A stretch of 64,000 nt of DNA from Kordiimonas aestuarii (lineage in GTDB: Bacteria; Pseudomonadota; Alphaproteobacteria; Sphingomonadales; Kordiimonadaceae): positions 186,001 through 250,000 of the forward strand of contig NZ_JAOBPP010000020.1 in the NCBI RefSeq assembly GCF_025574465.1, given 5' to 3'. Both the position numbers and the translations under genes were made by a program. The notes beneath the pieces were generated by a model. It had not been told where the DNA came from and ran no database searches. It was given only the letters and a program-made list of their open reading frames with translations. Below, piece after piece: positions 1-8,199 of this stretch (its first letter is position 1; each line of letters begins with the position of its first letter).

Positions 1-1
1 T

Positions 2-409
2 ATGGCAGGCAAAAGCTTCACATCCGGAGGCGTAACCCTTGAGGCGCAGTCACGTGACGACTTGCTTTTGGTGGAAAGCTATGGTGATGGCGGCTTTCGC
101 CTGCTGGGGCGCCGTATAGCTGGCGGCGTGCTGGTGCTGGCGAACGGCTTTTTTCCGATTGAGGCCACAGATACCGGGAGCTTGGGCGTGGCCGATTTCA
201 AAAAGGCGTTTGAGGTGGAGCAAAAGCCAGAGCTGGTCCTTATCGGCACCGGTGAGAAGATGCAGCTTATACCCTCGTCGCTTCGGCAGGCGCTTGAAGC
301 TCAAGGTATCGGCTATGACGTAATGGACACAGGGGCCGCTGCGCGCACCTATAATGTCCTGCTCATCGAAGGTCGCAAGGTTGCGGCTCTGTTACTGCCG
401 GTAGACTGA
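2..409 (+). CDS. Mth938-like (DUF498/NDUFAF3-type) domain protein, possibly 5'-partial
   Basis: This 135-residue reading frame begins at an ATG two bases into the window, so the real start may lie upstream. The body has the pattern of the Mth938/DUF498 family: a GDGGFRLLGRR segment near residues 28-38, a hydrophobic strand with GGVLVLANG, a central LVLIGTG motif near residue 79, and a C-terminal TYNVLLIEGRKVAALLLPV segment. Bacterial members are about 120-135 residues, and mitochondrial relatives (NDUFAF3) help assemble respiratory complex I. The bacterial role is not established; in many alphaproteobacteria the gene lies beside secDF, which cannot be checked here. Family recognition is fairly secure; function is not. 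Confidence 0.75.
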   Translation: MAGKSFTSGGVTLEAQSRDDLLLVESYGDGGFRLLGRRIAGGVLVLANGFFPIEATDTGSLGVADFKKAFEVEQKPELVLIGTGEKMQLIPSSLRQALEAQGIGYDVMDTGAAARTYNVLLIEGRKVAALLLPVD

Positions 410-607
410 ATTTTATCTCCCTGTGATGAACGGTTCGTCGCAGATATGGGCAATTTGTCGCATCATTCCAACCTTCCACCGATTTTGCCTTCCTTAAAGA
501 CCCTCGCAAGCGCACGGTTTCCTCACAAGAACGTGATAGAGCATAAGTGCATCTGTCAGTAACAGCAGGATAGAGCCGTACAAACGGCCCAAGCGAGGAG
601 GTTGGCT

Positions 608-1390
608 ATGCCAGCAAAATATTCTTTTAAACGTAGCGTTGCGATTGCCGCAGGGCTTTCCCTTTCATCACTGATGCTTGCGGGTGCGGGCAATGCCATG
701 GTCACCGTCGACGATGAGGGCGGGACCGCGGAGAAAGCCGAAAAGGCTGAAAAGAAAATACGGATCGTCAAAGCGGGTGAACCAGCCGTTGTGATCCATA
801 AGAACGCAACCGTCAGAAGCGCCAAGGCGCAGGAGCGGGCCAAAGCTATCGAGGAGGCCGAGGAGGCCCTTGAAAAGGTAGAGAAGCGCCTGGAAAAGGC
901 GAAAAAGATAGCTGAGCGCGAAGCGCTGGAAGCCGCTGAAGACGGACTTCGCAACGCGCTCGATGCGCTGAAATCAGCAGACAATCACATGGCCTTTGCA
1001 TATTCCTATGGGCCATCAATGTCAGAGATGCGCGAGATCGAAATCAAGGCACTGGAAGACGCGCTGGAGGGCATGGAAGACCATTTTAGCGCGCTCAGCC
1101 GTGTGCGAATCGAAATCCAGGGCGACCTGGCCGATGCGCGTGAGGATATCGCCGACGCCCTTGCCGATATCGAAATTGAGGTCGACATCGATGATGAGCT
1201 GCGTAAGCATCACTATCGGGGACTTGAGGAAGCGGCAGAGGAACTCGGCCACATGGAAGGGCGCCAGCTTGAAGGCCTTAAACATGTAGAAGAACAGCTG
1301 AAACGCGAGCGTGAGCGCCTGGAAAAACGTCTTGAGGAGCGCCGCCAGCGGCAGGCAGAGGAAGATGCAAGAACTCCCGAAAGCCGCTAA
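608..1390 (+). CDS. Exported Glu/Lys/Ala-rich coiled-coil protein, unknown function
   Basis: I do not recognise a named family. The 260-residue product has a Sec-type signal peptide (basic MPAKYSFKR, hydrophobic core, AGAGNA cleavage region near residue 28). The rest is almost entirely charged helix: long runs of Glu, Lys, Arg and Ala over residues 45-130 and 150-260, predicted as coiled coil, with an acidic stretch near residues 180-197 (EIEVDIDDE). The ATG at 608 is chosen because a strong GAGGAGG ribosome-binding site ends 6 bases upstream; an in-frame TTG at 602 abuts that site. A periplasmic structural or chaperone-like role is possible but unsupported. A second small exported helical protein follows at 1543. 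Confidence 0.7.
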   Translation: MPAKYSFKRSVAIAAGLSLSSLMLAGAGNAMVTVDDEGGTAEKAEKAEKKIRIVKAGEPAVVIHKNATVRSAKAQERAKAIEEAEEALEKVEKRLEKAKKIAEREALEAAEDGLRNALDALKSADNHMAFAYSYGPSMSEMREIEIKALEDALEGMEDHFSALSRVRIEIQGDLADAREDIADALADIEIEVDIDDELRKHHYRGLEEAAEELGHMEGRQLEGLKHVEEQLKRERERLEKRLEERRQRQAEEDARTPESR

Positions 1391-1414
1391 TTCACAAAGT
1401 TGCGGCTTATGATC

Positions 1415-1455
1415 GGGAGGATAGGACCGCTCGCGGGTGCTTTCCTCCCATTTTT
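1415..1455 (+). terminator. Rho-independent terminator candidate
   Basis: Seven-base stem (gggagga at 1415-1421, tcctccc at 1443-1449) followed by ATTTTT, just after the exported coiled-coil gene. The 21-base loop can pair further internally. Confidence 0.5.
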
Positions 1456-1542
1456 GTGATGGCTGCGTTGGGAAAGTTTCTTGTGCAAAGTGTGATATTG
1501 TAGCATTCTATGCCTCACGTTCGACACTTTGGGAAAGTGGCA

Positions 1543-2091
1543 ATGAAACCAATTGCAACATTAGCGCTGACAGTCGCGGCACTGATTGGTCCTTCGACCA
1601 TGGCAGGCGAAAGGCCAATGTCTTTTGATGGCGTTGGCTCCATGGTGCTCGACATGGCCGACGAGCCAGTGCAAAGCGCGGAATATACACCAAGTATGAC
1701 GTCCGATAATGGGCAATGCGACGACGCGGAAGACGCCAGAGAAGCGTTTGAGGCACGGGTCGAGGCGATGTATTCCGATATTGAACATCAGTTCAGGCAG
1801 ACAGAAGCTGTATATGCACAGTTCGACGTGAAGCAGTTTGCGGACCTCGGGCTGGAAGTCGCCGTAGCGGCGTCTGAGGCCACCTCAGATATGCAAGCGA
1901 TGAAAGACCAGGCAATTGCCTCGGCATCATCGGCACGCCAAATGGCAATGGAAAAAGCCCGCGCCACCATTGAAGCACGGCGCGAGCAACTGGAGATGCG
2001 TATTGTCTCTATTGATAACCATCACAGTCGCATGGCGCTCAAGCGCGCAGAGAAGGCGCTTAGAATTGCGCACGATGCACTGACGCATTAA
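1543..2091 (+). CDS. Exported helical protein, unknown function
   Basis: The 182-residue product has an N-terminal signal peptide (MKPIATLALTVAALIG, cleavage near STMA/GE) and a helical, Ala/Glu/Met-rich mature part. The C-terminal half (residues 100-180) is rich in Ala, Arg and Glu and looks like coiled coil. The ATG at 1543 gives a proper signal peptide, with GGGAAAGTGG just upstream; the longer in-frame form from 1510 would put charged residues before it. It follows another exported coiled-coil gene, and similar size, export and composition suggest related roles in the envelope. I see no catalytic motif and assign no function. Confidence 0.65.
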   Translation: MKPIATLALTVAALIGPSTMAGERPMSFDGVGSMVLDMADEPVQSAEYTPSMTSDNGQCDDAEDAREAFEARVEAMYSDIEHQFRQTEAVYAQFDVKQFADLGLEVAVAASEATSDMQAMKDQAIASASSARQMAMEKARATIEARREQLEMRIVSIDNHHSRMALKRAEKALRIAHDALTH

Positions 2092-2129
2092 ACCCACAAG
2101 TTGCCCAAGGGCACGGGGAGGTGTCAATA

Positions 2130-2152
2130 GGTCGGGGTTTCCCGGCCTTTTT
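2130..2152 (+). terminator. Rho-independent terminator
   Basis: Stem ggtcggg (2130-2136) with cccggcc (2141-2147), one G-T wobble, tetraloop GTTT, then TTTTT. It closes the transcript of the exported protein ending at 2091. Confidence 0.85.
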
Positions 2153-2349
2153 GACATTAAAACGGGGCCTTGTGTTTATTCAAAAGATCAAGGTATCTGA
2201 CGCAACACTATTACTCTTATGCGTGCAAAAACATTCCGATCATTGCGCAATGCCGTTGCGCCCGCGTTGAATTTCGCTTAGAGCTATGCCTGTGGCCCAA
2301 GGCCATATCAAACAAGCTATTTTCAACCCTTATCTGGACCAATTCCATC

Positions 2350-3573
2350 ATGAGCAATCAGGACTTCTACCGCATCCGGCGTCTGCCCCCTTATCTGTTC
2401 GCTGAAGTGAACCAGATGAAGGCGGCGGCACGAGCACGGGGCGAAGATATCATTGATCTCGGGATGGGAAACCCGGACCTGCCGACGCCTCAGCACATTG
2501 TCGACAAGCTGAAGGAAACTGTGGACAAGACCACCACCCATGGTTACTCGGTCTCGCGCGGTATCCCCGGGTTGAGGCGCGCCCATGCAGCTTACTACAA
2601 GCGCCGTTTCGGGGTGGATATCGACCCCGAGACCGAAAATGTGGTGACGCTCGGGTCAAAAGAAGGCCTAGCCAACCTGGCGTCTGCTATCACGACACCC
2701 GGTGACGTGATTTTGGTGCCGAATCCCAGTTTTCCCATCCATCCCTACGGTTTCATGATTGCGGGCGCGGCCGTTCGCCATCTGCCGATGGGGCCGGGGC
2801 GTGATTTTCTAACGGAACTGAAGTATGCGGTGCAGCACGCGATCCCGACGCCAACAGCGGTGATCCTTTGTTATCCCGGCAACCCCACCGCCGAGGTGGT
2901 CGACCTCGCTTTCTATCAAGAGGTGGTCGATTTTTGCAAGAAGCATGGCATTTGGGTTCTTTCCGATCTTGCTTACTGTGAAATCTATTTCGATGACAAC
3001 CCGCCCCCCTCGATCCTGCAAGTGCCAGGAGCCAAGGATATCGCGATTGAATTCACCAGCCTGTCGAAGACTTATTCCATGGCGGGCTGGCGCGTGGGCT
3101 TTGGCGCGGGCAACAAGGATCTTGTGGCGGCGCTTACCCGGGTGAAGAGCTATCTGGACTATGGCGCCTTCACGCCCATTCAGGTGGCTGCGGTGGCCGC
3201 CCTCAATGGCCCGCAAGACTGTATTGACCAGCACCGCGAGACCTATAAGCGGCGTCGGGATGTTCTGGTGGAAGGCCTCGCGGCGGCCGGTTGGCATATC
3301 CCAAGCCCCAAGGCGTCCATGTTCGCCTGGGCGCCGATCCCTCAAGAGTTTCAGGAAATGGGTAGTATGGCCTTCTCAAAACTGTTGCTGGAGCATGCCA
3401 AGATCGCGGTCGCACCCGGTATCGGCTTTGGCGAGTATGGCGAGGGTTTTGTGCGTATCGGTTTGGTTGAGAACGAACACCGCATCAGGCAGGCTATCCG
3501 CAATATTAAGAAATTCATGTCACGCAAAGATGAACTGATCGCTGAGTGGCATGCTAAACAGGCTGTGACCTAA
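2350..3573 (+). CDS. alaC: PLP aminotransferase class I/II (AlaC-like)
   Basis: A 407-residue fold-type I aminotransferase. It has the N-terminal DLGMGNPDLPTP substrate segment (residues 36-47), the GNPTAEV motif with its cofactor-contacting Asn, and the PLP lysine in SLSKTYSMAGWRVGF near residue 241. Closest known families are AlaC (glutamate-pyruvate transaminase) and LL-diaminopimelate/aspartate-type aminotransferases; the substrate cannot be fixed from sequence. The ATG at 2350 is preferred because the family starts within about ten residues of YRIRRLPPYLF; the upstream in-frame extension to 2170 has no family-like content. The next gene, 41 bases on, is homoserine dehydrogenase, an order seen in other alphaproteobacteria that fits amino-acid biosynthesis. 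Confidence 0.85.
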   Translation: MSNQDFYRIRRLPPYLFAEVNQMKAAARARGEDIIDLGMGNPDLPTPQHIVDKLKETVDKTTTHGYSVSRGIPGLRRAHAAYYKRRFGVDIDPETENVVTLGSKEGLANLASAITTPGDVILVPNPSFPIHPYGFMIAGAAVRHLPMGPGRDFLTELKYAVQHAIPTPTAVILCYPGNPTAEVVDLAFYQEVVDFCKKHGIWVLSDLAYCEIYFDDNPPPSILQVPGAKDIAIEFTSLSKTYSMAGWRVGFGAGNKDLVAALTRVKSYLDYGAFTPIQVAAVAALNGPQDCIDQHRETYKRRRDVLVEGLAAAGWHIPSPKASMFAWAPIPQEFQEMGSMAFSKLLLEHAKIAVAPGIGFGEYGEGFVRIGLVENEHRIRQAIRNIKKFMSRKDELIAEWHAKQAVT

Positions 3574-3614
3574 CAGTATCTGCGCGACAGTCGCGCGTGT
3601 GAGTGGAGACATTT

Positions 3615-4919
3615 ATGAATTCGGACTTGAGTGGCAAGATCGTCGTCGGCATTGCGGGGCTTGGAACCGTAGGTGCCGGCGTAATTAAAATCTTGGAAAA
3701 ACACGGTGCCATGATTGGCGCGAGGTCCGGACGGGAAATTGAAATTGGCGGCGTTTCCGCGCGCGACCGCAACCGTGACCGCGGTGTAGATCTTTCAGGG
3801 TACCGCTGGTTCGATAATGCTGTTGATATGGCCGCGAAAGACAGCGGCATCAATCTGGTTGTTGAGCTGATCGGTGGTAGTGACGGGCCCGCTCTTGCTC
3901 TGGCCCGCGAGGCGCTGTCGAACGGCATTGGCTTTGTCACGGCCAACAAGGCGCTTATTGCCATGCACGGCAAGGAATTGGCCGCGCTGGCGGAGAAAAA
4001 CGGCGCCGACCTCAGGTTTGAAGCTGCGGTTGCGGGCGGCATACCGATTGTCAAAGCCCTGCGAGAAGGGCTGGCCGGGAACGAAATCACTGCCGTGCGG
4101 GGTATCCTTAACGGAACCTGCAACTATATTCTGACTCGCATGGAGCGCGAAGGCCTTGCCTTCGGTGATGTACTGGCCGACGCCCAGCGCCTTGGCTATG
4201 CGGAGGCTGACCCGACCTTTGATATCGACGGGATCGACACGGCGCACAAAACAGCCATTCTCGCATCGCTTGCGTTTGGCGTGGAGCCGGATATGGAAAA
4301 CCTGCCGACCGAAGGCATCCGCAATATCGCGCCAGTGGATATCGAATATGCTAAGGAACTGGGCTACCGCATCAAGCTGCTGGGTGTGGCACAGCGCACG
4401 GATGAAGGTATTGAAACCCGTGTGCATCCGGCCATGGTGCCGATCAGCGCATCGCTTGCAAATGTGATGAATGCTACCAACGCGGTTGTTGTGGATGGCG
4501 ATTTTATTGGCCAGACAGTGTATGAAGGCGCTGGCGCGGGCCAAGGGCCGACCGCATCCGCCGTAATGGCGGATATCATTGATGGCGCGCGCGGGCAGGG
4601 CGGCCCAAGGCTTGGCATGCCCGCAGGTGCGCTTAGGAAGTCGAGCCCGGTCCCTGTGGCCAAACATCGCGGTACTTATTACTTGCGTTTGCGGGTGGAA
4701 GACCGTCACGGTGTGATGGCTGATATCACCAAGATACTGGCCGAGGAAAAAGTTTCTATCGAGAGCATGTTACAGCGTGGCCGTGCGTCCGATGGTGGTG
4801 TATATATCATCATGACTACGCACGAGATTGTTGAAGCTTCTGTTGCGTCGGCACTGAATCGTTTCACTGAGCTGGAATGTGTGCTAGAGACCCCGGCAAT
4901 GCTAAGAATAGAAGCTTAA
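3615..4919 (+). CDS. hom: Homoserine dehydrogenase
   Basis: Reduces aspartate semialdehyde to homoserine with NAD(P)H, at the branch to threonine and methionine. The 434-residue protein has the N-terminal Rossmann motif GLGTVGAGV (about residue 14), the TANKALIA loop, the AAVAGGIPIVKALREGL substrate segment and the ILNGTCNYIL signature, followed by the catalytic domain with EADPTFDIDG. It ends in an ACT domain (from about residue 350, LRLRVEDRHGVMADI), typical of threonine feedback control. The start is ATG 3615 with GTGGAGA 5 bases upstream; the in-frame GTG at 3603 lies inside that ribosome-binding site. It sits between the aminotransferase and glpX, probably in one transcript. Confidence 0.95.
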   Translation: MNSDLSGKIVVGIAGLGTVGAGVIKILEKHGAMIGARSGREIEIGGVSARDRNRDRGVDLSGYRWFDNAVDMAAKDSGINLVVELIGGSDGPALALAREALSNGIGFVTANKALIAMHGKELAALAEKNGADLRFEAAVAGGIPIVKALREGLAGNEITAVRGILNGTCNYILTRMEREGLAFGDVLADAQRLGYAEADPTFDIDGIDTAHKTAILASLAFGVEPDMENLPTEGIRNIAPVDIEYAKELGYRIKLLGVAQRTDEGIETRVHPAMVPISASLANVMNATNAVVVDGDFIGQTVYEGAGAGQGPTASAVMADIIDGARGQGGPRLGMPAGALRKSSPVPVAKHRGTYYLRLRVEDRHGVMADITKILAEEKVSIESMLQRGRASDGGVYIIMTTHEIVEASVASALNRFTELECVLETPAMLRIEA

Positions 4920-4936
4920 TCAAGGGGAACTATCAT

Positions 4937-5902
4937 ATGTCGTCACAGGATCTGAACCGTATCCTGGTTCTCGAGGTGGTTCGCGTGACCGAGGCAGGCG
5001 CTATTGCTGCCAGCAAATGGAATGGCCGCGGCGACGAAAAAGCGGCGGATGCGGCTGCTGTGGAAGCCATGCGCAAAGCCTTCAACAAGCTGCCGATCGA
5101 CGGCACTGTTGTTATTGGTGAAGGCGAACGCGATGAAGCACCGATGCTTTATATCGGTGAAAAAGTGGGCGCCGGCGGCCCGAAAGTAGACATCGCGCTC
5201 GACCCACTTGAAGGCACCACCATTTGTGCGAAGGCCATGCCCAATGCGCTTGCGGTGCTTGCTATCTCCGCCGAAGGTGGGCTGCTGAATGCCCCTGACG
5301 TCTACATGGACAAAATCGCCGTTGGTGGTGGCCTGCCAGAGGGCATTATCGACCTTGACAAAAGCCCAAGCGAAAATGTTCGCGCGGTCGCTGAAGCCAA
5401 GGGCAAAGCCATTGGTGAAATGACCGTCTGTGTGCTTGACCGCCCGCGCCACGCAGCGCTTATCCGGGAGCTGCGTGAACTAGGCTGCGGTGTTGCGCTG
5501 ATCGGTGACGGTGACGTTGCCGGGGTGATTGCCACGACGGATGCCGGGACGGGTATTGACCTTTACATGGGCTCGGGCGGCGCACCTGAAGGTGTATTGG
5601 CTGCCGCCGCGCTGCGCTGTATCGGTGGCCAGATGCAGGGGCGCCTGTTGTTCAGGAATGATGACGAACGTGGCCGTGCGGCCAAATGGGGCATTGAAGA
5701 CCTGAACCGCAAATATTCGCTGATGGATCTCGCTTCCGGCGACGTGATTTTCGCGGCAACCGGTGTGACCGATGGTTCGATGCTGCGTGGTGTGCACCGC
5801 GACGCCAATGGTTGTTACACTACAGAGACGGTAACCATGCGGTCCAAGACCAAGACAATCCGTCGGGTGCAGTCAATTCACGGGCCGGACGGCCGCCAAT
5901 AA
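4937..5902 (+). CDS. glpX: Fructose-1,6-bisphosphatase class II
   Basis: Hydrolyses fructose 1,6-bisphosphate to fructose 6-phosphate for gluconeogenesis. The 321-residue product is the usual GlpX length. It shows the metal-site motifs IGEGERDEAPMLYIGE (near residue 61) and DPLEGT (near residue 90), the MDKIAVGGG segment, and GSGGAPEGVLAAAALRCIGG in the substrate region. The ATG at 4937 follows AAGGGGAAC by 7 bases and begins 17 bases after hom. The hom-glpX-recJ order is conserved in several alphaproteobacteria and suggests one operon. Confidence 0.95.
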   Translation: MSSQDLNRILVLEVVRVTEAGAIAASKWNGRGDEKAADAAAVEAMRKAFNKLPIDGTVVIGEGERDEAPMLYIGEKVGAGGPKVDIALDPLEGTTICAKAMPNALAVLAISAEGGLLNAPDVYMDKIAVGGGLPEGIIDLDKSPSENVRAVAEAKGKAIGEMTVCVLDRPRHAALIRELRELGCGVALIGDGDVAGVIATTDAGTGIDLYMGSGGAPEGVLAAAALRCIGGQMQGRLLFRNDDERGRAAKWGIEDLNRKYSLMDLASGDVIFAATGVTDGSMLRGVHRDANGCYTTETVTMRSKTKTIRRVQSIHGPDGRQ

Positions 5903-5911
5903 GGGTTAGCT

Positions 5912-7726
5912 TTGAACGCTATCGCTGAAAATACCGGTGCGGCGGAACCTCTCCTCGGGGTCCGCCGCTCTGCATTGGGGCAGGCATGGACCATGCGTGG
6001 CGGTGTGCCGCGTATCGCGGAGGCGATCTCAGAACGCCTTGGCGTGCCAATGGTTGTTGGGCAGCTTATCGCAGGGCGCGGCGTCGAAGTTGAGGCTGCT
6101 GCTTCCTTCTACGCCCCGTCCCTGAAGGAAAGCTTGCCAGACCCTTTGGTTATCCTCGATATGGACAAGGCAGTTACCCGTATTGCCCGCGCCATACAAG
6201 CGGGGGAAGAGATCGCCATATTTGGCGACTATGACGTGGACGGCGCGACATCGAGCGCCGTGCTGTATCGTTACCTGAGTGCCCTTGGCGCACGCTTGCG
6301 TATCTATATTCCCGACCGCATGGTAGAGGGCTATGGCCCCAACACGCCAGCTCTTCTGGGGTTGCGTGAGGCCGGTGTGGACCTTGCGATCACGGTGGAC
6401 TGTGGCACCTTGTCGTTTGAACCGCTGAAGGCCGCGAAAGAAGCAGGCCTTGAGGTGATTGTAGTCGATCATCACAAGGCGGAACCGGCGTTGCCGGAAG
6501 CTGTTGCCGTGGTGAACCCGAACCGACTGGACGACGAGAGCGGCCTGGGCCAGCTTGCTGCCGTCGGGGTGGCTTTTCTCTTGTGTGTTGCGCTTAACCG
6601 CGCGTTGCGCGATGCCGGGCACTTTAACGGCGGTGTGAGGGAGCCCAACCTTCTTGGTCTTCTGGATATCGTCGCCCTTGGCACCGTGTGTGATGTGGTG
6701 CCGCTCGTGGGCGTGAACCGCGCACTGGTGGCGCAGGGCCTGAAGGTGATGGCACAGCGCAGGACAGCCGGGCTGACGGCGCTCGCGGACGTTGGCCGGG
6801 TGTCCGAACTGCCTACCTGCTACCACGCGGGCTTTGTTTTAGGCCCGCGGGTGAACGCAGGCGGGCGTGTCGGTGAAAGCTATCTCGGTGCCAGGTTGCT
6901 GACCACCGATGACCCGGTGGAGGCGCGGCAGATTGCCGAAAAGCTTGACCGCTATAATGAGGAGCGACGCGCCATCGAGGCCGAAGTATTGACTGCTGCG
7001 ATGGAGCAGGTTGAGCAGGCCATAGGGGCGGCCGGAAGCCCGGATACCGTGGTGGTGGCGTCGGGGGAGGGCTGGCATGCGGGCGTCATTGGCATTGTGG
7101 CGTCGCGGCTCAAGGATAAATACGGACTGCCGACCTTTGTGATGGCTATCGAGAATGGTGAGGCCAAAGGTTCAGGCCGGTCAATCAGCGGCGTTGATAT
7201 GGGGGCGGCAGTGATAGAGGCTGTGCAGCGCGGCCTTCTGATCAAGGGTGGTGGTCACGCGATGGCCGCGGGCTTGACAATGGCACCAGACAAGATTGAC
7301 GCTTTCGCTGAATTCCTGCGCGACCTGATGCGCACCTCCGTTGCCAAGGCGTTTGAACGGCGTTCCCTCAAGATTGACGGTGTTGTGGCGCTTTCCGGTG
7401 CCACGGCGGAGCTTGTTGAGCAGGTTGATGCCGTTGGCCCCTTTGGAGCGGGCAACCCAACCCCCAATTTTGTTATTCCTGATGTAGACCTGTTGAAGGC
7501 TGATCTGGTGGGGCAGAATCACCTGCGCTGTATCTTCAAGTCAAAAGACGGCAAATCCATTAAGGCGATGGCATTCCGCCAATGGGACGAGCCGCTCGGA
7601 GAGCAACTCAGGACCGGGATCGGCCGGCGTTTCCATATTGCCGGAAAACTCAAGAAAGATACCTGGGCTGGGGGCGGAAAAGTCGAAATGACACTTGAGG
7701 ATGTAGCCCTTGTCGGTGCACCGTAA
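5912..7726 (+). CDS. recJ: Single-stranded-DNA-specific exonuclease RecJ
   Basis: A 5'-3' single-strand exonuclease used in recombination and mismatch repair. The 604-residue protein carries the DHH phosphoesterase motifs: FGDYDVDGATSS near residue 108, the DCGT segment and VVDHHKAE near residue 188. The DHHA1 domain follows, with GWHAGVIGIVASRLKD and GGGHAMAAGLT, and then the RecJ OB domain. The frame starts at TTG 5912, 9 bases after glpX, with AAGGG just upstream. No better-placed ATG precedes the conserved N-terminus, so a TTG start is likely. It ends just before the tRNA-Glu promoter. Confidence 0.93.
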   Translation: MNAIAENTGAAEPLLGVRRSALGQAWTMRGGVPRIAEAISERLGVPMVVGQLIAGRGVEVEAAASFYAPSLKESLPDPLVILDMDKAVTRIARAIQAGEEIAIFGDYDVDGATSSAVLYRYLSALGARLRIYIPDRMVEGYGPNTPALLGLREAGVDLAITVDCGTLSFEPLKAAKEAGLEVIVVDHHKAEPALPEAVAVVNPNRLDDESGLGQLAAVGVAFLLCVALNRALRDAGHFNGGVREPNLLGLLDIVALGTVCDVVPLVGVNRALVAQGLKVMAQRRTAGLTALADVGRVSELPTCYHAGFVLGPRVNAGGRVGESYLGARLLTTDDPVEARQIAEKLDRYNEERRAIEAEVLTAAMEQVEQAIGAAGSPDTVVVASGEGWHAGVIGIVASRLKDKYGLPTFVMAIENGEAKGSGRSISGVDMGAAVIEAVQRGLLIKGGGHAMAAGLTMAPDKIDAFAEFLRDLMRTSVAKAFERRSLKIDGVVALSGATAELVEQVDAVGPFGAGNPTPNFVIPDVDLLKADLVGQNHLRCIFKSKDGKSIKAMAFRQWDEPLGEQLRTGIGRRFHIAGKLKKDTWAGGGKVEMTLEDVALVGAP

Positions 7727-7744
7727 GAAAAATGCAAAAAGATG

Positions 7745-7773
7745 TTGACCGGGATGCTGCACCCCGGTATCTA
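7745..7773 (+). promoter_or_regulatory. Sigma-70-type promoter of the tRNA-Glu pair
   Basis: TTGACC at 7745-7750, a 17-base spacer and TATCTA at 7768-7773. The predicted start near 7780 is about 23 bases before the first tRNA. No other gene start is close, so the assignment is good. Confidence 0.8.
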
Positions 7774-7802
7774 GGCCCCCGTCGCTTCGGAGATTGATAT
7801 AT

Positions 7803-7878
7803 GGTCCCTTCGTCTAGCGGTCTAGGACGTCGCCCTTTCACGGCGAAAACACGGGTTCGAGTCCCGTAGGGATCACCA
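7803..7878 (+). tRNA. tRNA-Glu (anticodon TTC), copy 1
   Basis: A 76-base cloverleaf with acceptor arms GGTCCCT and AGGGATC, discriminator A and an encoded CCA (7876-7878). The anticodon loop CTTTCAC has anticodon TTC at 7837-7839, and the T-arm is GGGTTCGAGTCCC. It reads GAA and GAG codons. An identical copy follows after 29 bases. Confidence 0.97.
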
Positions 7879-7907
7879 TCTCCAAATCGGCCATTCGAGT
7901 GCAGAAT

Positions 7908-7983
7908 GGTCCCTTCGTCTAGCGGTCTAGGACGTCGCCCTTTCACGGCGAAAACACGGGTTCGAGTCCCGTAGGGATCACCA
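7908..7983 (+). tRNA. tRNA-Glu (anticodon TTC), copy 2
   Basis: Identical over all 76 bases to the copy at 7803-7878, including the encoded CCA (7981-7983). A strong terminator follows within 10 bases, so the two are co-transcribed from the promoter at 7745. Confidence 0.97.
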
Positions 7984-7992
7984 CTCAGTATC

Positions 7993-8023
7993 AAAAAGCC
8001 TCGCATTTGTTGCGGGGCTTTTT
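7993..8023 (+). terminator. Rho-independent terminator after the tRNA pair
   Basis: Stem AAAAAGCCTCGCA with TGCGGGGCTTTTT (one wobble), a short loop and a T-tract. It ends the tRNA-Glu transcript. The following 170 bases to 8199 hold no gene I can support. Confidence 0.9.
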
Positions 8024-8199
8024 GCTTTTCCGTACTTTTTTTTCAAGAAACGGCCTATTTTCGGGGTGCTTTTCGACAGGTGGTCCGCAAAGCGAAATAT
8101 TCGTCATAAATGTGCGCGCATTGTCTCTTTTTTGACAATTAGCTGTCATATTACCGGAACAGATCGCAGCCATAAGAAAGGAGGGCAAGGGATTAGCGA

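Noticed and set aside
2170..2349. Upstream extension of the AlaC-like aminotransferase by 60 codons
   Set aside because: The extension does not resemble aminotransferase N-termini; the family-like start is at 2350.
3795..4709. Minus-strand open frame opposite hom
   Set aside because: Shadow of a fully conserved homoserine dehydrogenase gene; no start signal.
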